64,000 bases of DNA from NCBI GenBank assembly GCA_963835775.1, contig CAWIHB010000007.1, positions 248,001-312,000 of the forward strand. The letters are read 5' to 3'. Shown here in pieces: positions 1-6,993 of the stretch. A program made the translations under genes and the position numbers. How positions within the stretch are numbered: position 1 is the stretch's first letter; each line of letters begins with the position of its first letter. The notes under the pieces are model-generated. The model was not told the DNA's origin, did not search any database, and saw only the letters and a list, made by a program, of their open reading frames with translations. The stretch comes from Palsa-504 sp963835775 (GTDB lineage Bacteria; Actinomycetota; Actinomycetes; Streptosporangiales; Streptosporangiaceae).

Positions 1-485
1 CACAGGTTGACCTGCGGGAAGTTGGCCATGATGCGGTTGAGCTCGTTTTCGTAGCCGATCAGGTCGGCCACGGCCCGCTCGCTGCGGTGGGCCCAGCTCA
101 TGTCGCCGATGTTCCTGGCGAATCCGGGGCTCCGGGGGCCCTGGCGGGCCTTGGCTTCCCAGAAGCTGAGCATGCGCTCGGGCAGGAAGCCGCCGCCGGC
201 CAGGTAGGTGCCGGCCGCATCGAGCACCTCGAGCTGGCTGACCGAGACGAACGCGTCGACCTCGATCTGCCCGGACATGCTGGCCAGCACGTCGTCCGGG
301 GTGCAGCTGTCCACCACGCAGGTGCACTTGTCGCCGGCCTTGAGCCCCTCGACCAGGAACGGGATCAGGATGTCGTCCCGCTCGGACGGCTTGCGGTAGA
401 AGCCGCAGATGTGGTCGCCGACGCCCAGGTTCAGCCCGTGCGGGCCGGGACGCGGCTCGCGTCCCGGCCCGCTGGGCGTGGTCAG
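1..485 (-). CDS. MEDS-domain sensory protein (3' end outside window)
   Basis: The reading frame shows the MEDS (DcmR-type sensory) pattern: a GDHICGFY stretch, then a GDKCTCVVD segment, YLAGGGF, and a late DLIGYENELNR block, as in the complete paralogue at 9736-10344. These proteins are thought to sense small C1-type or related compounds in methanogens and methylotrophs; the ligand here is unknown. No ATG, GTG or TTG lies in frame near the 5' end. A CTG at 485-483 overlaps the TGA of the upstream gene (CTGA) and has GGAG six bases before it, so I take CTG as a translationally coupled start. The C-terminus runs off the window. It follows the MetE-fold gene in the same direction, presumably in one transcript. 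Confidence 0.8.
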   Translation of the reverse strand, partial: MTTPSGPGREPRPGPHGLNLGVGDHICGFYRKPSERDDILIPFLVEGLKAGDKCTCVVDSCTPDDVLASMSGQIEVDAFVSVSQLEVLDAAGTYLAGGGFLPERMLSFWEAKARQGPRSPGFARNIGDMSWAHRSERAVADLIGYENELNRIMANFPQVNL

Positions 486-1522
486 AGCGAGCTCCGCACG
501 TTCGCGGCGGCCTGGCCCATGTTGTGCAGCTTGGCGTAGGCGGCGGTCCGGCTGAAGTAGCCCAGGCCGCAGTCGGGCGCGACCAGCAGCCGGTCGGCGG
601 GCACCACCTCGAGCCCGCGGCGGATCCTGGCCTCGATCTGCTCGGCCGTCTCGACCTGCAGGTTCTTGGCGTCCACCACGCCGACGCCGAGCACCTTGTC
701 GGTGGGGAAGTCACGGAAGGCGTCCAGCTCGTCGAAGCCCTTGTTGGTGAACTCCAGGTGGATCACGTCGGCGGGCGACTCCTTGAACAGCGGCATCATC
801 GCGGCGGCGTGGTTGTCGAAGATGTCGCGCTGGCCGTCCACGCTGCCGTAGCAGACGTGCCAGAACTTGATCGCGTCGACCCCCTCGAACATGATGTTCT
901 GCATCTCGATCTGCCACATGTCGGTGGTGTAGGGCGGCAGCACGTCGATCAGCTGGACCGCCTCCAGGCCCATGCTGACCAGGTACTTGAGCTCCTGATT
1001 CATGGCGGTGGCCAGGTCCCTGGCCACCGCAACCTGGTCGCCGTAGTGCTCGTCCTTGACGATGATGCTCTGCTGGGCCGGGCCCAGGAAGGCCACCTTG
1101 AACGGCTTGGTGGTGGCGTTCTGCATGGTCATGACCACGCTCTCGAAGATCGGCCGTTCCCAGGTGATCTTGCCCTTGACCACCGCCTGGTAGAACGGCC
1201 GGTACTTGGCGCCCTCGCCGGGCGGGCCGTAGGGCGCGAAACCGCCCAGGTTCTCCGGGATGAAGTGGAAGATCGGCTCGAGCTGGAAGCCTGGCGCCTC
1301 CCACTCGTAGTACTGCGCGCCGTCGCACAGGATGTCCAGCCCCGCCAGCTCCTGCTCGCGGGCGCAGAGCTTGCAGGCGTCCTCGTAGGCCACCCGCAGG
1401 TTGTGACTGCGGTAGACCGGCTCGCTCAGCGAGCCGAGCACGCGGCCCTGCAGCCAGTGCGGCCGGGGAAAGGCCGACACCGCCGACACGGGAAGCAGGA
1501 CTTCTTCACCACGGATCTCCAT
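482..1522 (-). CDS. MetE-fold zinc methyltransferase family; candidate epoxyalkane:coenzyme M transferase
   Basis: A 346-residue protein of the cobalamin-independent methionine synthase C-terminal fold, but without the N-terminal half of MetE. The zinc site is visible: H222-x-C224 in WHVCYG, E257 in HLEF, and C318 in PDCGLG. Epoxyalkane:CoM transferase (EaCoMT, about 375 residues) belongs to this family and uses the same His-x-Cys...Cys zinc site to activate the CoM thiol for epoxide opening. Genes for the next steps of that pathway lie just upstream (5472-8648), which is the main reason for this call; a methionine synthase-like methyltransferase is the alternative. ATG 1522 is chosen because AGGGG lies eight bases before it; a GTG at 1531 would abut that site. 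It overlaps the downstream MEDS gene by four bases. Confidence 0.65.
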   Translation of the reverse strand: MEIRGEEVLLPVSAVSAFPRPHWLQGRVLGSLSEPVYRSHNLRVAYEDACKLCAREQELAGLDILCDGAQYYEWEAPGFQLEPIFHFIPENLGGFAPYGPPGEGAKYRPFYQAVVKGKITWERPIFESVVMTMQNATTKPFKVAFLGPAQQSIIVKDEHYGDQVAVARDLATAMNQELKYLVSMGLEAVQLIDVLPPYTTDMWQIEMQNIMFEGVDAIKFWHVCYGSVDGQRDIFDNHAAAMMPLFKESPADVIHLEFTNKGFDELDAFRDFPTDKVLGVGVVDAKNLQVETAEQIEARIRRGLEVVPADRLLVAPDCGLGYFSRTAAYAKLHNMGQAAANVRSSL

Positions 1523-1627
1523 TGATGTCACCCCTGTCTGCTGACTACGCCGTCACGGCTCACCCTCTGATCGGAAGGCGCGCGCGACCATGACCTGCGC
1601 GGGCGAACTCACCGCCCGGACTGGCCC

Positions 1628-2611
1628 TTACAGGCCACCTTTCAGGGTGGCGCGGGCGGCTGCCACGACCCGTTCGGCCGAGATGCCCACCTCCGCCTCC
1701 AGCGAGGCGGCCACCGGGAGCGGGACGTTGCCGCCGCTGACCCGGGCCGGCGGGGCGGTCAGGTCGCCGAATGCTTCCTCGGCGGCCAGGGCCGCGATGG
1801 CCGCGCCCCAGCCGAGCTGGCCCGGGTTCTCCTCCACCACCACCAGCCGCCCGGTGCGGCGGACCGAGGCGAGCACCGCGGCGGCATCAAGCGGCACCAG
1901 GCTGCGCAGGTCGAGCACGTCGGCCGAGATGCCCCGCCCGGCCAGCTCGTCGGCCGCGGCCAGGCAGGTCCCGACCGTGATGGACAGCCCGACCAGGGTG
2001 ACGTCGTCGCCCGCCCGGACCGTGCGGGCCCGCCCCAGCGGCAGCACGTGCTCGCCGTCCGGCACCTGCTCGCGGCGGCCGTACAGGGCCTTGTGCTCGA
2101 AGACCAGGACCGGGTCGTTGTCCCTGATCGCCCCGGCCAGCAGCCCGAAGGCCTCGGCGGGCCCGGCCGGGGAGACGATCTTGAGCCCGGGCACGCACAT
2201 GGCCCAGTTCTCGATCGACTGGCCGTGCTGGCTGCCGAAGCCGAGCCCGCCCGAGCCGCTCGCGCCGCGCAGCACCAGCGGCATGCCGACCTGGCCGCCG
2301 GTCATGTAGCGGACCTTGGCGATCTCGTTGGCCACCTGATCCCAGCAGGTGGCGTAGAAGTCGGCGAACATGATCTCCGCCACCGGCCGCAGCCCGGCCA
2401 TGGCGGCGCCCATGGCCGCACCGGCGATGGCCTGCTCGGAGATGGGCGTGTTCCAAACCCGGTCCAGCCCGAAGCGCTCCCGCAGCCCGCCGGTGGTCTT
2501 GAACACCCCGCCCGAGGCCACGTCCTCGCCCAGCAGCACCACCCGGTCGTCGCGCGCCATCTCCTGGTCCAGCGCGGCGACGACGGCCTGCCGGTAGGTC
2601 AGTTCCGCCAT
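1628..2611 (-). CDS. 2-oxoacid/acetoin dehydrogenase E1 component, beta subunit
   Basis: A 327-residue transketolase-like beta subunit. It opens with AELTYRQAVVAALDQEMARD and keeps the family blocks GEDVASGGVFKTT, NTPISEQAIAGAAMG, the EIMFADF stretch and the C-terminal LRSLVPLD and VVVEE segments. With the alpha subunit it should form the thiamine diphosphate E1 heterotetramer of a pyruvate-, branched-chain- or acetoin-dehydrogenase-like complex. The start ATG at 2611 lies inside the last codons of the alpha gene (13-base overlap), so the two are translationally coupled. No E2 acyltransferase or conventional E3 is adjacent; the nearest disulfide oxidoreductase is the 2-ketopropyl-CoM enzyme at 6990. 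The true substrate is unknown. Confidence 0.88.
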   Translation of the reverse strand: MAELTYRQAVVAALDQEMARDDRVVLLGEDVASGGVFKTTGGLRERFGLDRVWNTPISEQAIAGAAMGAAMAGLRPVAEIMFADFYATCWDQVANEIAKVRYMTGGQVGMPLVLRGASGSGGLGFGSQHGQSIENWAMCVPGLKIVSPAGPAEAFGLLAGAIRDNDPVLVFEHKALYGRREQVPDGEHVLPLGRARTVRAGDDVTLVGLSITVGTCLAAADELAGRGISADVLDLRSLVPLDAAAVLASVRRTGRLVVVEENPGQLGWGAAIAALAAEEAFGDLTAPPARVSGGNVPLPVAASLEAEVGISAERVVAAARATLKGGL

Positions 2612-3576
2612 TGCCAGCTCCCGTCGCTCCACACGTCCGTCCAGGCGCCGGACGGCTCGGGCACCGGCCGGGCCATGACCTCCTCGGCCAGCGCGGCCAC
2701 CTCGGCCCGGGTCCGCGCGTCGATCTCGTCCAGCGCCTCGGCGTGGGCCCCGGCCCCGGTCAGCGCGGACCGGGCGCGCAGCAGCGGGTCCCGCTCGCGC
2801 CACCTGGCCACCTCCTCGGCGGGCCGGTAGGCGGCGCCGTCGGCGACCGAGTGGCCCTTGAGCCGGTAGGTCTGGGCCTCGATCAGGCTGGGGCCCTGGC
2901 CGGCGCGGGCCGCGGCGACCGCGGCGCCGACCACTTTGCGCACGGCGGCCACGTCGTTCCCGTCGGCCACCACTCGGTCCAGGCCGTAGGCAATGGCCCG
3001 GTCGGCGGCGGGCAGCGGCACCGGGATGACCTCCGCGATCGGCGTGTACTCCATGTACCAGTTGTTCTCGCAGACGAACACCACCGGCAGCCGCCACACC
3101 GCGGCCAGGTTGACCGCCTCGTGGAAGGCGCCGATGTTGGTCGTTCCGTCCCCGAAAAAACACACCGTGACCTGGCCCGTGCGCCGGATCTTGGCCGCCC
3201 AGGCCAGCCCGCAGGCAATGGGCAGGTGCGCCCCGACGATCGCGTAGGAGCCGTAGTAGCCGTGCTCGATGCTGGTGATGTGCATCGAGCCGCCCTTGCC
3301 CTGGCAGATCCCGCCGGCCCGGCCGAGCAGCTCGGCCAGCACCGCGTCGGGCGGCGCCCCCCGGGCCAGCGCGTGGGCGTGGCCGCGGTAGGTGCCCAGC
3401 GAGCAGTCGCCCGGGCCGAGCACGGACGCGGCACCGACCGCGATCGCCTCCTGACCCAGCCCCAGGTGCGCGGGGCCGTGGATGTGCCCCTGCCGGTACA
3501 GCAGGTCGACGCGTTCCTCGAAGTGGCGCAGGAAGCACATCTGCTCGTAGAGCCCGAGCCCGTCCGGGACGTCCAT
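2599..3576 (-). CDS. 2-oxoacid/acetoin dehydrogenase E1 component, alpha subunit
   Basis: A 325-residue alpha subunit with the thiamine diphosphate motif GDG at 142-144 followed by the NN pair at 171-172, plus the usual FEERVDLLY, HLGLGQEA, YRGHAHAL and GKGGSMH blocks. The family oxidatively decarboxylates 2-oxoacids or cleaves acetoin, passing the acyl group to an E2 lipoyl protein. The sequence is closest in feel to acetoin or pyruvate dehydrogenase alpha chains. It lies between the PucR regulator (stop 3644) and the beta gene, all on the minus strand. The start ATG at 3576 has no good ribosome-binding site, so it may rely on the upstream transcript or be leaderless. Its place in a CoM cluster is unusual. 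Confidence 0.88.
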   Translation of the reverse strand: MDVPDGLGLYEQMCFLRHFEERVDLLYRQGHIHGPAHLGLGQEAIAVGAASVLGPGDCSLGTYRGHAHALARGAPPDAVLAELLGRAGGICQGKGGSMHITSIEHGYYGSYAIVGAHLPIACGLAWAAKIRRTGQVTVCFFGDGTTNIGAFHEAVNLAAVWRLPVVFVCENNWYMEYTPIAEVIPVPLPAADRAIAYGLDRVVADGNDVAAVRKVVGAAVAAARAGQGPSLIEAQTYRLKGHSVADGAAYRPAEEVARWRERDPLLRARSALTGAGAHAEALDEIDARTRAEVAALAEEVMARPVPEPSGAWTDVWSDGSWQWRN

Positions 3577-3643
3577 GGCGGTGACGGTATGACGGCGGCG
3601 CGCGGGCGGCCTCGTCCTGGCGGGGCCAACGCAGACCGGGCCC

Positions 3644-5359
3644 TCAACCGCGTAGGGCCTGCAGGGTGAGGAAGGCCCGGGTGGCCAGCTCCAGGTTGAA
3701 CCGGGTCTCGGGGTCGCTCAGGTCGTAGCCGGTCAGCTCGCGGATGCGCTGCAGCCGGTACTTCAGCGTGCTGCGGTGCACGGACAGGGCCTGGGAGGTG
3801 GCCTCGTAGCCGCCGCCGTGCTGCAGGTACCGGGTCAGGGTCTTCAGCAGCTCGGTGTGCTTGCGCTCGTCGTAGCTGGCCAGCACGCCCAGCCATTTGG
3901 TGACGAAGCCCTCCACGTCGCCGAGGTCCTGCACCGAGGCCAGCATGCGCAGCACGTCCAGGTCGGCGAAGGCCGAGGTGCCCTCGGCGCTGGACGACGC
4001 CTGCTGCAGCCGCAGCGCCAGCTGGGCCTCGCGCAGCGACCGGGGCAGCTGGGACGGGCGGGGACATGGCTCGCCGACCCCGATCCGGCAGCCGCCGCCG
4101 CCCAGCTGGGCCACCGCGGCCAGGCGCAGCGCCTCCCAGTCGATGCGGGCGGCCGTGGTGCCGCCGGGGGCGACGATGACCACCAGGCCGGCCAGCGTGC
4201 CGAGCAGGGCGGTCACCTGCTGGGCGCGCAGGGCCCGCCGCACGGCGTGCAGCACGTCCTCGCCGGCCGGGGCGCCCTCGGTGACCGCCACCACGGCGAC
4301 CTGATGCGGCGGCCCCAGGTCGTAGTCCAGCGCCTCGGCGCGCTGGGAGGCGCTCTCGTCATCGGTGCCGGTGAGCAGGTCCTGCACGAGCTCGCGGCGG
4401 ACCCGCAGCTCGGTGTCGGCCAGCCCGCGCAGCCGGGCCAGCTCGACGGCCAGCACGGTGGCGCCGTGCTCGATGGCCATCACGTCCGTGCTGGCCGCCC
4501 GGCGGCCCGGGTCGATCAGCGCGAGCAGGCCGAGCACCCCGGGGCGCGGCGAGGCCAGGGCGACCACGCGGTCGCCGTCGCGCACCGACCGGCCCGCCGC
4601 CATCAGCCGGCGCAGCAGCTGGGCCCGCTCGTAGGCGGATGGCTTGGGGTAGGGGTCGGGCTGGCCGGGGCCGGCCCAGGCGGACAGGTTGCCGTACCGG
4701 TCCTCGACCGCCACGGCCAGCCCGGTCAGGTCGTGCAGCGCCTCGGCGATGCCGGACGCGCCCTCTCCCGCGGCCGCGACCCTGGTCAGCCGCTCGTGGA
4801 TCTGCATGCCGCGGCGCAGCGTGGCCACGGTCTCCTGCAGCGCCTCGTTGGTCTGGGCCAGCGCCGCGTTGGTCTGGGCAAGTTGCTCGGCGATGGCCCG
4901 CTCCCGGGTGTGCAGCCGGGCGTTGGACACCGCCACGCCGGTCTGCTGGGCCACGACCTGGGCCAGGAACTGCTCCTCGCCGGTGGGCTGGCCGGGCGCG
5001 CAGGCCACCATGTGGCCGATCGGGCCGGCGATGCTGCGCAGCGGGTAGGCCCAGGCCCAGCCGCCGTCGTCGGCGCTCACCTGGCCGCCGCCCTCGGGCA
5101 GCGCGCGCAGCTGGTCGTGCAGCGGGGCGGGGATGGCGGCGGCGCCGTTCAGGTCGGTCCGCCAGGTGTCCCCCACCGCGAACCCGGCGATCCGCCAGCC
5201 GCCCAGCGCCGAGGCGGCGGAGACCGCCAGCCGGAGGATCTGCTCGTCGTCGGCGCTCTCGGTCATCAGGATGGACAGCACGAGCAGCGCCCGGAGATTG
5301 GTCAGCTGAGCCCGGAGGAAGCCGGGTTCATGACCTGGGGACGACCCGTTCGAGCTCAC
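3644..5359 (-). CDS. PucR/CdaR-type transcriptional regulator with GAF-like N-terminus
   Basis: A 571-residue regulator. Residues about 20-180 form a GAF-like sensory part (ILRLAVSAAS, VVAQQTGVAVSNARLH), followed by a heptad-like stretch (about 155-190), a second sensory/CdaR-like middle region, and the C-terminal PucR helix-turn-helix at about 505-570 (TRYLQHGGGYEATSQALSVH then STLKYRLQRIRELTG). Such proteins usually activate nearby catabolic genes in response to a small molecule. It sits directly downstream of the CoM-pathway genes and upstream of E1 alpha/beta, so both are likely targets. GTG 5359 is preceded by GGTGGA. A paralogue with a large internal deletion lies at 8754-9723. Confidence 0.88.
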   Translation of the reverse strand: MSSNGSSPGHEPGFLRAQLTNLRALLVLSILMTESADDEQILRLAVSAASALGGWRIAGFAVGDTWRTDLNGAAAIPAPLHDQLRALPEGGGQVSADDGGWAWAYPLRSIAGPIGHMVACAPGQPTGEEQFLAQVVAQQTGVAVSNARLHTRERAIAEQLAQTNAALAQTNEALQETVATLRRGMQIHERLTRVAAAGEGASGIAEALHDLTGLAVAVEDRYGNLSAWAGPGQPDPYPKPSAYERAQLLRRLMAAGRSVRDGDRVVALASPRPGVLGLLALIDPGRRAASTDVMAIEHGATVLAVELARLRGLADTELRVRRELVQDLLTGTDDESASQRAEALDYDLGPPHQVAVVAVTEGAPAGEDVLHAVRRALRAQQVTALLGTLAGLVVIVAPGGTTAARIDWEALRLAAVAQLGGGGCRIGVGEPCPRPSQLPRSLREAQLALRLQQASSSAEGTSAFADLDVLRMLASVQDLGDVEGFVTKWLGVLASYDERKHTELLKTLTRYLQHGGGYEATSQALSVHRSTLKYRLQRIRELTGYDLSDPETRFNLELATRAFLTLQALRG

Positions 5360-5471
5360 TGTTCCACCGCCGCGTGGATCAAGGTGAGTCGGACGGTAGA
5401 TCAGCCGGGGGCCCGCGGCTAACTCATTTTGAGACAGAAGAACGCCGTTTTCCTGTCCTGGCGGGACAGGG

Positions 5472-6245
5472 TTACTGGGAGGTCATGCCGCCGTCGGCGG
5501 TGATCACCGAGCCGGTCAGGAACGAGGAGTCATCGCTGGCCAGGAACAGCGCCACCGCGGCGATCTCGGCCGGGGTGCCGAGCCGGCCGATCGGGTACTT
5601 GGCCGTGGTCATGGCCAGCCCGGCGGCCAGGTCGCCGTTCCCCCGGGCGCGCAGCATGGGCTCCATCAGCGGGGTGTACACCGTGCCCGGGCAGATGACG
5701 TTGACCCGGACGTTGCGCGGGGCCAGGTCCACGGACATGGACCGGGTCAGGGCCACCACGGCGCCCTTGGACGCGCAGTAGGAGGCAAAGTTGGCGATCC
5801 CGACCACGGCCGCGACCGAGCCCTGGTTGACGATCGAGCCGCCGCCGGCCGCCACCATCAGCCGCCCGGCCGCCCGCGAGCACAGGAACGTGCCCTTGGC
5901 GTTGACCGCGAAGCACCGGTCCCAGTCCTCGTCGGTGGCGTCCACCACCGAGCCGGCGCTGTTCACGCCCGCGTTGTTGTACAGCACGTCGATCCGGCCG
6001 AACTCGCCGCTGATCTGGCGGAAGGCCAGGTCAACCTGGGCCGCGTCGGCCACGTCGGCGCCGACCGCCAGGGCGCGGCCGCCCGCGTCGGTGATCTGCC
6101 CGGCGGCCGCCGCCGCGGCCTGGGCGTTGAGATCGACCAGGGCCACCTCGGCCCCCTCGCGGGCGAACAGCTCGGCGGCGGCCCGGCCGATCCCGGAGCC
6201 CGCCCCGGTAATCACGGCCACCTTGCCCGAGAGCTTGCCTGTCAT
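5472..6245 (-). CDS. SDR dehydrogenase, candidate (S)-hydroxyalkyl-CoM dehydrogenase
   Basis: A 257-residue classical short-chain dehydrogenase: cofactor motif GAGSGIG (14-20), NNAG (90-93), catalytic S143, Y156 and K160, and D38 after the second strand, which points to NAD. In the epoxide pathway of Xanthobacter, R- and S-specific dehydrogenases oxidise the two enantiomers of 2-hydroxypropyl-CoM; the neighbour at 6265 matches the R enzyme, so this gene is the natural candidate for the S enzyme. The basic residues reported to bind the sulfonate in S-HPCDH are not clearly in place (only K216 is near), so substrate is uncertain and another alcohol is possible. It is the third gene after the carboxylase, 19 bases behind its neighbour. 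Confidence 0.7.
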   Translation of the reverse strand: MTGKLSGKVAVITGAGSGIGRAAAELFAREGAEVALVDLNAQAAAAAAGQITDAGGRALAVGADVADAAQVDLAFRQISGEFGRIDVLYNNAGVNSAGSVVDATDEDWDRCFAVNAKGTFLCSRAAGRLMVAAGGGSIVNQGSVAAVVGIANFASYCASKGAVVALTRSMSVDLAPRNVRVNVICPGTVYTPLMEPMLRARGNGDLAAGLAMTTAKYPIGRLGTPAEIAAVALFLASDDSSFLTGSVITADGGMTSQ

Positions 6246-6264
6246 CGTGCCTGGGGTCCTTTCC

Positions 6265-6993
6265 TCAGATCGCGGACATGCCGCCGTCGACGACCAGCGG
6301 ATGGCCGGTCATGTAGGCGAGCCGGCCGGAGGCCAGCAGGGCCACCGCGTCGGCGATCTCCTCGGGCGTGGCCACCCGGCCGACCGGGATCCGGGCCTCC
6401 ACCTCCGCGCGCAGCTCCGGCTGGTCCAGCCGCCAGGCGGTCATCGGGGTGTAGACCATGCCGGGACAGACCGCGTTGGCCCGGATGCCCGCGGCCGCGT
6501 AGTCGACGGCGATCGACCGGGTGAGCATGAGCGCGGCGCCCTTGGACGCGGTGTAGGCGCACCGGCCGGGGAAGGCGACCAGCCCGGCGATCGAGGCGAT
6601 GGTGATGATGTGGCCCGAGCCGCGGGCCACCATGCCGGGCAGCACGGCGCGGCTGCACAGGAACGGCCCGCGGACGTTGACCGCCTGGACCCGGTCCCAT
6701 TCCTCCACCGGGGTCTCGTGGCACCGGGCGGCCTGGCGGGACCCGGTGATGCCGGCGTTGTTAACCAGCACGTCGATCCCGCCGAGCCTCCCGGTGACGG
6801 CGGCCACGGCCGCGTCGACGTCAATCTTGACGGTGACATCGCAGCTCACGGTCAGGGCGGCCAGCCCGGCCGCGGCGTCGGGGCGCAGGTCGAGGACGGC
6901 CACGGCGAAGCCGTCCTTGACCAGGGCGCTGCAGGTGGCCAGCCCGATGCCGGATCCCCCGCCGGTGACCACCGCCACCCGGCCGGCGCTCAC
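6265..6993 (-). CDS. xecD: (R)-2-hydroxypropyl-CoM dehydrogenase-like SDR
   Basis: A 242-residue short-chain dehydrogenase with GGGSGIG (11-17), NNAG (78-81) and the triad S134, Y147, K151. It closely resembles Xanthobacter XecD as I recall it: shared runs include VNNAGITG, LVAFPGR before the catalytic Tyr, GIRxNAVCPGM and WRLDQPELR. In XecD, R152 and R196 bind the sulfonate of CoM, lying three residues before and 41 after the catalytic Tyr155. Here R144 and R188 have exactly those spacings to Y147. It should oxidise (R)-hydroxyalkyl-CoM to the keto-CoM with NAD+. Its start overlaps the stop of the carboxylase gene by four bases, so the two are translationally coupled. Confidence 0.9.
   Translation of the reverse strand: MSAGRVAVVTGGGSGIGLATCSALVKDGFAVAVLDLRPDAAAGLAALTVSCDVTVKIDVDAAVAAVTGRLGGIDVLVNNAGITGSRQAARCHETPVEEWDRVQAVNVRGPFLCSRAVLPGMVARGSGHIITIASIAGLVAFPGRCAYTASKGAALMLTRSIAVDYAAAGIRANAVCPGMVYTPMTAWRLDQPELRAEVEARIPVGRVATPEEIADAVALLASGRLAYMTGHPLVVDGGMSAI

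Noticed and set aside
524..1525. Open frame on the plus strand opposite the MetE-fold gene
   Set aside because: GC-rich shadow frame with low-complexity composition. The minus-strand protein has clear zinc motifs.
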